DNA of 64,000 bases from a beta proteobacterium AAP65. GTDB taxonomy: Bacteria; Pseudomonadota; Gammaproteobacteria; Burkholderiales; Burkholderiaceae_C. Positions within the stretch are counted from its first letter, which is position 1. Every line of letters starts with the position of its first letter. Below, piece after piece: positions 34,918-40,667 of the stretch. A program made the position numbers and the translations under genes. The notes under the pieces were generated by a model. That model saw nothing but the letters and a program-made list of their open reading frames with translations. It had not been told where the DNA came from and made no database searches. The stretch lies in assembly GCA_001295865.1 (NCBI GenBank), contig LJHW01000004.1:277869-341868 (forward strand), read 5' to 3'.

Positions 34918-35061
34918 GGCCGGACGTGCAAGGCCGGAAGGCCTTGCGCGCCTGCCGAAGGCCCGAACGCGACTTCACGCGTGAGGGCTGAGGCCGGACG
35001 TGCAAGGCCGGAAGGCCTTGCACGCCTGCCGAAGGACGAGCGGCGATTTCACGCCTCGAGG
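34914..35061. repeat. 74-bp tandem repeat, each copy with a GGAA-capped hairpin
   Basis: Two adjacent copies (about 34914-34987 and 34988-35061) start CTGAGGCCGGACGTGCAAGG and are near-identical for the first 50 bases, then diverge. Each contains an inverted repeat closed by a GGAA tetraloop: 34926-34949 (10-bp stem with one mismatch) and 35000-35023 (perfect 10-bp stem). They fill the gap between the convergent S9A peptidase and DUF2325 genes, the last 4 bases of the peptidase gene lying in copy one. Confidence 0.8.
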
Positions 35062-35077
35062 CATGAGCCTCGTCGCC

Positions 35078-36256
35078 TCAGCCGCCGATCTGGGCCAACG
35101 CCCGCTGCAGCCCGGCGGCGCTGGGCGTCTCGACGAAGACGCAGCGTTTGCCGGTGCGTTTGCAGTGGTCCTTCACGCGCCAGTAGGCGTTGTGGCTCAC
35201 GCAGCCGGCCTGGCAGATGACGAGGTCGGCCGCGGCCAGCGTGGCGTCGAGCGCGCCAAGCTTGTCTTCTTCGCCACCGTCGTGGTGCAGGAAGCGACCA
35301 CCGCTGGCCTCCACGAGGCGGCGGTAGACCGGCACGATGCCGGTGCGGCCGCCGACACAGAGCACGTTGCGCTGGTCCAGGGTCGGGGCCGTCGTCACAG
35401 CCAGCGGCAGGGGGGGCGCTGTGGACCCAGCCTCCGGAGCGGCCGGTACCGCGGGCCGCAGGGGCGGCGCCGGCTGCTGTGCGGCGGCCAGGGCGCGTTC
35501 CAGCACCTCGATGCGCGCGGCCTGGCGGGCCAGGCGCTGCGCGTCTGCGGCAGCGGCTTCGCTGCGTTCGGGACGCGGTGCTGCCAGCGCCGCCAGGCGG
35601 CCACGCAAAGCAGCGCTCTCGGCCTGCCATGCGGCACGTTCACGTTCGTGTTCAGCACCCAGTTGGACGCAGCGCTGCTGGGCGGCCGCCAGCGCGCGCC
35701 CGAGCACGGCGTTTTCATCGATCAAGGCCTCGAAGCGCGCCAGTTCCACACGCGCCGCCTGGCCGGCCTGGAACTGCAGCATCTGCACCTCGCCCAGCAC
35801 CCGCTGCTGCAGCGTCTCGGTGCAACGCGGGTGGCTGAGCACTGCCCACAGCGCACCCGGCAACTCGCCGCTGGCCGTCTGCGCCTGCCACCAGGCGGCC
35901 AGCGCCTCGGCCGTGCCGGCATCGGCCGCCTGGCGCTGCGCGCCTGCATGTTGGCGCTCCAGCGCCTCTTGCAATGCTTCGGCCATGGGGCCGCGGCGGC
36001 GGCACTCGGCCACCAGGCCGGCGTGCAACTCGTGGCCGTGGGCGCGCGGCTCTGCACGCAGCACGCGCCGCGCCACCCGGCGCAAGGCCTCGTGCGGCAG
36101 GCCGATGCCCAGCACCATGTCCAGTGCACGCGGTGGCAGTTCCCAGAGGCGGCGGCGCCGGCCAGCCGGCGGCTCGGCGGTGTCAACCGCGGCACGGCGG
36201 CGCTGCACGCGCGCCACCGCACGGGCCAGGTTCTGGGGAAGTTCGGGGCGCAGCAT
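35078..36256 (-). CDS. DUF2325 protein in the bfd operon
   Basis: This 392-residue protein has no established function. The N-terminal 280 residues are Ala/Arg/Glu-rich and mostly helical (for example ALAAAQQRCVQLGAEHERER), with probable coiled coils. The last 95 residues are a DUF2325 domain: VLCVGGRTGIVPVYRRLVEASGG, FLHHDGGEEDKLGALDATLAAADLVICQAGCVSHNAYWRVKDHC and GKRCVFVETPSA. Conserved Cys and His residues there could bind a metal. It starts 19 bp after bfd on the same strand, under a Fur box, which links it to iron. The chosen ATG has no good ribosome site, so translation may be coupled to bfd. Confidence 0.8.
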   Translation of the reverse strand: MLRPELPQNLARAVARVQRRRAAVDTAEPPAGRRRRLWELPPRALDMVLGIGLPHEALRRVARRVLRAEPRAHGHELHAGLVAECRRRGPMAEALQEALERQHAGAQRQAADAGTAEALAAWWQAQTASGELPGALWAVLSHPRCTETLQQRVLGEVQMLQFQAGQAARVELARFEALIDENAVLGRALAAAQQRCVQLGAEHERERAAWQAESAALRGRLAALAAPRPERSEAAAADAQRLARQAARIEVLERALAAAQQPAPPLRPAVPAAPEAGSTAPPLPLAVTTAPTLDQRNVLCVGGRTGIVPVYRRLVEASGGRFLHHDGGEEDKLGALDATLAAADLVICQAGCVSHNAYWRVKDHCKRTGKRCVFVETPSAAGLQRALAQIGG

Positions 36257-36275
36257 GGGGGTGACCGGGCGAGGC

Positions 36276-36488
36276 TCAGCCGCGCGCTGCGGGCTGCACG
36301 TCGGCCGCTGTCCAAGGCAGGGCCTGCAGGCTGTGCGCCTGGAAGGTCTCGCAGGCGCAATCGCGACAGCGCCCGCAGCCGGTGGCCACGCGCAACTCGT
36401 CTTGCAGGTCTTCGAAGCTGGCACAGCCCTCGCGCACGGCGCGGGCGATGTCGCGGTCAGAGACGCGGTGGCAGATGCAGACAATCAT
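36276..36488 (-). CDS. bfd: Bacterioferritin-associated ferredoxin
   Basis: This 70-residue [2Fe-2S] protein is expected to bind bacterioferritin and reduce its stored iron for release. Cluster ligands are at Cys4, Cys6 (MIVCICHRVSD), Cys38 and Cys41 (ATGCGRCRDC), the same positions as in the E. coli protein. The C-terminal 20 residues extend past the core. A Fur box lies 12-32 bp upstream. Its expected partner bfr is about 1 kb away on the same strand, with the PEP-CTERM gene between them. Confidence 0.93.
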   Translation of the reverse strand: MIVCICHRVSDRDIARAVREGCASFEDLQDELRVATGCGRCRDCACETFQAHSLQALPWTAADVQPAARG

Positions 36489-36499
36489 GCACGCAACTG

Positions 36500-36520
36500 T
36501 AATGCGAATAGTTCGCATTA
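36500..36520 (-). promoter_or_regulatory. Fur box upstream of bfd
   Basis: A perfect 9-bp inverted repeat with a 3-base centre (TAATGCGAA, TAG, TTCGCATTA) has the AATGCGAAT...TTCGCATT form of Fur operators in beta- and gammaproteobacteria. It ends 12 bp before the bfd start codon on the minus strand, overlapping the probable promoter, so iron-bound Fur should repress bfd and DUF2325. The stretch is AT-rich against its surroundings. Confidence 0.85.
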
Positions 36521-36794
36521 GCAAGACGCTTCTTGCCGGGCGAATACCGCCTGCCCGCTGGTCCGTGACGGGTGGGTTTACCCGATGTCGGCAAACATGA
36601 CGCCAGCACGGCTCTGCCTGCCGCCTGCGTCCAAGACCGGCCAAAAAGGCCTTGCCCGACAGTCATTTGCAGCACAGCCTTGGCGCCGGGCTCGCTTTTT
36701 GCGGCACGGGTCGCAACCTGGGCGGTGCGCAAGCCGTGCAGGTTGCGGCGCAGCCACTTCGCCATGCCGCAATACCCCTTGAGGAGCCTGACCC
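36521..36794. other. Gap between the Fur box and the first PEP-CTERM gene
   Basis: No gene is seen here. The stretch holds small inverted repeats (GGCC-AAAAA-GGCC near 36640, TTGCG...CGCAA near 36700) and the sigma-54 candidate listed separately. AGGAG lies 9 bases before the ATG of the PEP-CTERM gene. Confidence 0.5.
36681..36696 (+). promoter_or_regulatory. Candidate sigma-54 promoter for the PEP-CTERM gene
   Basis: TGGCGCCGGGCTCGCT keeps the invariant GG and GC dinucleotides exactly 10 bases apart and matches 9 of 12 specified consensus positions (TGGCACG-N4-TTGCW). It lies about 99 bp before the start codon. The match is only moderate, but the second PEP-CTERM gene in this window has a better one at 57865-57880. 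Confidence 0.4.
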
Positions 36795-37424
36795 ATGAAA
36801 CTTCGAGCACTTTGCGGCGCTGCCCTGCTCGCCACCGCCGCCTCGGTGAGTGCTGCCCCCATCTTCGGCGGCTTCGACCTGGCCACCTTCAACTTCGACA
36901 TCACGAGCTACAACGTCGGTTCGAACGCGGCCGGTCTGGGCGGCAACGCCACGGCCAGCGGCACCAGCAACGGCATCGGCTGGAGCATCAGCCCCACCAA
37001 CCTGTGGACGGGGCGCACAACCACCAACGGCACTTACGCGTTCCAGGGGCTGCCCGTCCTGACCGACAACCTCCACGCGTCGGCCAACTTCACCATCACC
37101 TTCGCGCAGACCATCGACAAGCTGGTGGTGGCCCTGGGCAACGATGCGGGTGCCGATTCCATCAACTTCGGCATCGCACCGACGGCCGTGCAAGGCCTCA
37201 CGGTCACGGGCACCCAGATCAACCTCACCAACGCCCGAGGCGCCTTCGCGCTCTTCGAGAACATCAACTCCTTGACGGTGAGCCACACCAACACCAACGG
37301 GCTCGACGGCTTCGACCTGGCCTTCCACGCCATGACCGCACCCGTGCCCGAGCCGGGCTCGCTGGCCCTGGCAGGCCTGGCGCTGGCCGGCCTCGCGGCT
37401 TCGCGCCGCCGCCGCTCGCGTTGA
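36795..37424 (+). CDS. PEP-CTERM sorting-domain protein
   Basis: This 209-residue secreted protein has a signal peptide (LCGAALLATAASVSAAP), a Gly/Asn/Thr-rich beta-strand body without a recognised enzymatic domain, and the tripartite C-terminal signal VPEPGSLALAGLALAGLAAS followed by RRRRSR. This tail is read by exosortase in the inner membrane, and the mature protein usually ends up in the exopolysaccharide matrix. No exosortase or eps genes are in the window. The body resembles short PEP-CTERM proteins of floc- and biofilm-forming bacteria. A terminator follows. Confidence 0.9.
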   Translation: MKLRALCGAALLATAASVSAAPIFGGFDLATFNFDITSYNVGSNAAGLGGNATASGTSNGIGWSISPTNLWTGRTTTNGTYAFQGLPVLTDNLHASANFTITFAQTIDKLVVALGNDAGADSINFGIAPTAVQGLTVTGTQINLTNARGAFALFENINSLTVSHTNTNGLDGFDLAFHAMTAPVPEPGSLALAGLALAGLAASRRRRSR

Positions 37425-37470
37425 AGCCGTGGGCCCGGCCGTCGCAGCGACGCCCGGGCTCAGGCACCGC

Positions 37471-37500
37471 AGGGCCACCCTGGCGCGCCCGGGTGGCCCT
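37471..37500. terminator. Terminator hairpin between PEP-CTERM and bfr genes
   Basis: A perfect 10-bp stem (AGGGCCACCC with GGGTGGCCCT) and 10-base loop is followed on the plus strand by TGTCGTTT. It sits between two convergent genes and could serve both directions. Confidence 0.7.
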
Positions 37501-37515
37501 TGTCGTTTCAGGTGC

Positions 37516-37992
37516 TCAACTGCCCGAGCCCATCTGCGATTGCAGGTAGTTCTGCTCGCCCACCTTCTGCGCCAGCTCCAGCTGGGTCTCGAGAAAGTCG
37601 ATGTGCTCTTCGGTGTCTTCCAGGATGCCTTGCAGCAGGTCGCGCGAGACATAGTCTCGCGCGGCTTCGGCCGCGGCAATACCGTCCTTGATGGTCGCCT
37701 GCGCGCCCAGCTCTGACTTCAGGTCACAGGCCAGCGCTTCCAGCAGCGTCTCGCCCACCATCAGCTTGCCCAGGTCTTGCAGGTTGGGCAGTGCGTCCAG
37801 CGTGAAGAGGCGCTCCATCAATGCATCGGCATGTTTCATTTCACCGATGGACTCTGAATACTCCTTCTTCGCCATGCGCTCGAAGCCCCAGTGCTGGAAC
37901 ATGCGGTAGTGCACGAAGTACTGGTTGATGGCCGTCAGCTCGTTCTTGAGCTGGGCTTGCAGGCAGTGGATGACCTGGGGGTCGCCTTTCAT
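37516..37992 (-). CDS. bfr: Bacterioferritin
   Basis: This 158-residue iron-storage subunit belongs to the 24-mer heme ferritins. It aligns without gaps to the E. coli protein as I recall it. Ferroxidase ligands Glu18, Glu51, His54, Glu94 and His130 and the heme ligand Met52 (GEMKHAD) are present. The bridging ligand expected at 127 is Thr in ILEDTEEHIDFLE, with Glu at 128 and 129. The end QNYLQSQM is typical. AGGAG precedes the ATG. The lysR gene ends 31 bp upstream on the same strand, but bfr has room only for a short promoter of its own; I see no Fur box directly before it. Confidence 0.93.
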   Translation of the reverse strand: MKGDPQVIHCLQAQLKNELTAINQYFVHYRMFQHWGFERMAKKEYSESIGEMKHADALMERLFTLDALPNLQDLGKLMVGETLLEALACDLKSELGAQATIKDGIAAAEAARDYVSRDLLQGILEDTEEHIDFLETQLELAQKVGEQNYLQSQMGSGS

Positions 37993-38023
37993 GGGGTTCT
38001 CCTGTGCGGGGTTCGGAACGCGT

Positions 38024-38935
38024 TCAGCGCGCCCAAGCATCATCGCTGAACTGGCCCTGCAGCCAGTCGACGAAGCCACTCACCTTGGTCGGCACCAGGC
38101 GCGGCGACGGGAAGACCGCGTGCATCTCCTGCGCCGGCAGCGCCCAGCCCGGCAGCAGCGCCTGCACCGCCCCTGTGGCCAGGCTTTCCTGCGCCACGTA
38201 GCGCGGCAGCACCGCCAGGCCCATGCCGGCGCGCGCGGCGGCCAGCAACGCGCTGAGGTTGTTGCTGCGCAAAGGGCCGCGCACCCGCACGGCCTGCGGC
38301 ACACCGCCGGGGCCGGTGAAGTGCCAGAGATCGTCGCCCTGCACCGTGCTGTAGACGAGCGCGGCATGCAGCGCCAGCTCACCCGGCTGTGCGGGCGTGC
38401 CCCGTTCCTGCAGGTAGGCCGGCGCGCCCACCAGCACCCAGTGGTTCAGGCCGAGGTAACGCGCGCCCAGCGTGCTGTCGGCCAGGCGACCCATGCGGAT
38501 GGCCAGGTCGATGCCCTGCTCCACCAGGTTGACGTAGCGGTCTTCGAAGCTGAGGTCGATCTGCAACTCGGGGTGCTGCTGCATGAAACGCAGCACCATG
38601 GGCGTGAGCACGCGCCGGCCGAAGGCCACGCTGGTGCTGATGCGCAGCGTGCCGCGCACCCGCTGCTGCATCAGCGCGGCCAGGTTGTCGGCGTCGTCGA
38701 GCTGGCGCGCGATGCTCTTGCACTGGTCGTAGTAGGCGGCGCCCACCTCGGTGGGTGTGACGCCGCGTGTGCTGCGGTGCAAGAGCCGGGCGCCCAGGCG
38801 GGCCTCCAGCGCGGCCACGTGTTTGGTGGCCGTGGGCTGGGTGATGCCGAGGTCGGCGCTGGCCTTGCTGAAGCTGCCGGTTTCCACCACGCGGATGAAC
38901 AGGCGCAGGCCGGTGACGGTGTCCATTCGGGTCAC
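38024..38935 (-). CDS. LysR-family transcriptional regulator
   Basis: This is a 303-residue regulator. The N-terminal winged helix-turn-helix reads LRLFIRVVETGSFSKASADLGITQPTATKHVAALEARLGARLLHRSTRGVTPTEVG. The effector domain follows (LRISTSVAFGRRVLTPMVLRFMQQHPELQIDLSFED, GIDLAIRMGRL, SNNLSALLAAARAGMGLAVLP). It is of the CrgA-like subgroup often found beside small redox enzymes. It points away from the DGPF/sigma pair (130-bp gap), so that divergent gap may hold its operator. A second in-frame ATG lies 9 bases inside (MTRMDTV). Confidence 0.92.
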   Translation of the reverse strand: MTRMDTVTGLRLFIRVVETGSFSKASADLGITQPTATKHVAALEARLGARLLHRSTRGVTPTEVGAAYYDQCKSIARQLDDADNLAALMQQRVRGTLRISTSVAFGRRVLTPMVLRFMQQHPELQIDLSFEDRYVNLVEQGIDLAIRMGRLADSTLGARYLGLNHWVLVGAPAYLQERGTPAQPGELALHAALVYSTVQGDDLWHFTGPGGVPQAVRVRGPLRSNNLSALLAAARAGMGLAVLPRYVAQESLATGAVQALLPGWALPAQEMHAVFPSPRLVPTKVSGFVDWLQGQFSDDAWAR

Positions 38936-39065
38936 TCTAGACCGGGGCCCTGCAAAAAAACATCGGGGTCCAACGCAGGGGGTGTCGATTCCCGGCCGGG
39001 CCGTGCATCAACATCACAGGGCTGGCGGTGTGCGCCGGCCTGTCCACCCCGACCGAGGAAGACCC

Positions 39066-39437
39066 ATGGACTACATGCTGCTGTTCTACGAAACCCCCGC
39101 CGAGCAGGCACGCGCCGAGAACCCGGCCGAGGCCGAGGCCTACTGGGGCGCTTGGGGCGCCTACGTGGCCGCACTGGAAGGCAGCGGCCTGGTGCGCGGC
39201 GGCAACGGCCTGCAGCCGCCGCACACCGCCACCACCGTGCGTGTGGTGGGCGGCCAGCGTGTGGTGCAGGACGGCCCCTTCGCCGACGTGCGCGAGCACC
39301 TGGGCGGCTACTTCCTCATCGAGACCGACAGCCTCGACACCGCCCTGGCCTGGGCCGCACGCGCGCCCTGCGCCAGCGCCGGCAGCGTGGAGGTGCGACC
39401 GGTGATGCACATGCCGGCCGAAGGCGCGCCGGGCTGA
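39066..39437 (+). CDS. YCII/DGPF-domain protein, partner of ECF sigma factor
   Basis: This 123-residue protein belongs to the YciI-like superfamily. It has the fold's opening MDYMLLFYETPAEQARAENP and the diagnostic DGPF in QRVVQDGPFADVREHLGGYFLIE. The end EVRPVMHMP matches the family. DGPF proteins are constant neighbours of ECF42-type sigma factors, and the sigma gene begins 21 bp downstream. Its biochemical role is unknown. It is probably cytoplasmic; no signal peptide is seen. Confidence 0.9.
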   Translation: MDYMLLFYETPAEQARAENPAEAEAYWGAWGAYVAALEGSGLVRGGNGLQPPHTATTVRVVGGQRVVQDGPFADVREHLGGYFLIETDSLDTALAWAARAPCASAGSVEVRPVMHMPAEGAPG

Positions 39438-39458
39438 GAGCGGCTGAGTCTTTTGCCC

Positions 39459-40667
39459 ATGACCCCCGCCGCACAAGCGGCCCAGGCCGTGGCCCGCCAG
39501 AGCTACGGCCGCCTGGTGGCCTGGCTGGCCTGGCAGTGGCGCGACCTGGCCGCGGCCGAAGACGCGCTCGGCCAGGCCCTGGTGGCCGCGCTCACGCACT
39601 GGCCCGAGCGCGGCATCCCGGCGCAGCCCGAAGCCTGGCTGCTGAAGGCGGCGCAGCGTGAGCTGCTGCAGCAGCACCGCCGCCAGCGCCTGGCGCTCTC
39701 ACCCGAGGTGCAGGCGCTGCTGGAGGCCGAACCCACGGCACCTGAGGTGCCCGCCCTGTCCGACCGCCGGCTGGAACTGCTGCTCGTCTGCGCCCACCCG
39801 GCGCTGGCGCCGGCGGTGCACGCACCGCTGATGCTGCAGGCCGTGCTGGGCCTGGAAGCGCGCAGCATTGCGCGCGCGCTGATGCTGCCGCCGGCCACGC
39901 TGGCGCAGCGCCTGGTGCGCGCCAAGGCCAAGATCCGCGATGCCGGCATCGGCTTCCAGATCCCCGGCCCCGAAGAGCTGCCGGCCCGCCTGGGCGCGGT
40001 GCTCGAAGGCCTCTACGGCGCCTACACCATCGGCAGCGATGTCGCCTCGCCCGCACCCGAAGCCGAACCCGGCCTGCGCGAAGAAGCGCTCTACCTCGCA
40101 CGCCTGGTGGCGGCGCTGCAGCCCACCTCGGCCGAAGCCGCCGGCCTGCACGCGCTGCTGGCCCATGCCGAGGCGCGCCGGCCGGCGCTGTTCACGCCCG
40201 ATGGCGAGTTCACGCCGCTGGCCCAGCAAGACCCGGCGCTGTGGCACGCCGGCCTGCTGGACGAGGCCGAGACCACCCTGCGCCGTGCCGCCGCGCTGCG
40301 CCAGCCCGGGCCGCTGCAGATCGAGGCAGCCATCCAGTCGGCCCATGCCGAACGCCGGCACGGCCGGCCCACGCCCTGGCCGCAGATCGCGCGGCTGTAT
40401 GGCGCGCTGGTCACGCTGACGGGCAGCCTGGGCGCGCACATCGGCCACGCCGTGGCGCTGGCCGAAGCAGGCCAAGGCGCCGAGGGCCTGGCGCTGCTGG
40501 CGGCGCTGCCGGCCGAGCGGGTGCGTGAACACCAGCCCTACTGGGTGGCGCTGGCCCACCTGCAGCGCCGCGCCGGGCAAGCGGCAGAAGCGGCCCTGCA
40601 GCGGGCACTGGGCCTGACGGCCGATGAACGGGTGCGGCGCTTCCTGCGCCGCCAGGCGGCCGGTTAG
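39459..40667 (+). CDS. ECF sigma factor of the ECF42 type with C-terminal TPR-like extension
   Basis: This 402-residue protein is much longer than a standard ECF sigma factor. The N-terminal 175 residues give sigma-2 and sigma-4 (SYGRLVAWLAWQWRDLAAAEDALGQALVAAL; RSIARALMLPPATLAQRLVRAKAKIRDAG). The C-terminal 220 residues are a helical domain (AARRPALFTPDGEFTPLAQQDPALWH, AAALRQPGPLQIEAAIQSAHA) found in ECF42 proteins, thought to replace an anti-sigma factor. The DGPF protein is upstream. A TTG two codons before the chosen ATG is also possible. Its stop overlaps the stop of the convergent S9A gene (TTAG at 40664-40667). Confidence 0.9.
   Translation: MTPAAQAAQAVARQSYGRLVAWLAWQWRDLAAAEDALGQALVAALTHWPERGIPAQPEAWLLKAAQRELLQQHRRQRLALSPEVQALLEAEPTAPEVPALSDRRLELLLVCAHPALAPAVHAPLMLQAVLGLEARSIARALMLPPATLAQRLVRAKAKIRDAGIGFQIPGPEELPARLGAVLEGLYGAYTIGSDVASPAPEAEPGLREEALYLARLVAALQPTSAEAAGLHALLAHAEARRPALFTPDGEFTPLAQQDPALWHAGLLDEAETTLRRAAALRQPGPLQIEAAIQSAHAERRHGRPTPWPQIARLYGALVTLTGSLGAHIGHAVALAEAGQGAEGLALLAALPAERVREHQPYWVALAHLQRRAGQAAEAALQRALGLTADERVRRFLRRQAAG

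Noticed and set aside
36701..36716. Second GGCACG-like element as a sigma-54 promoter
   Set aside because: GG and GC are 8 bases apart, not 10, which sigma-54 does not tolerate.
36795..37424. Exosortase locus around the PEP-CTERM gene
   Set aside because: Neighbours are bfd, bfr, DUF2325 and lysR; no exosortase or polysaccharide gene is present.
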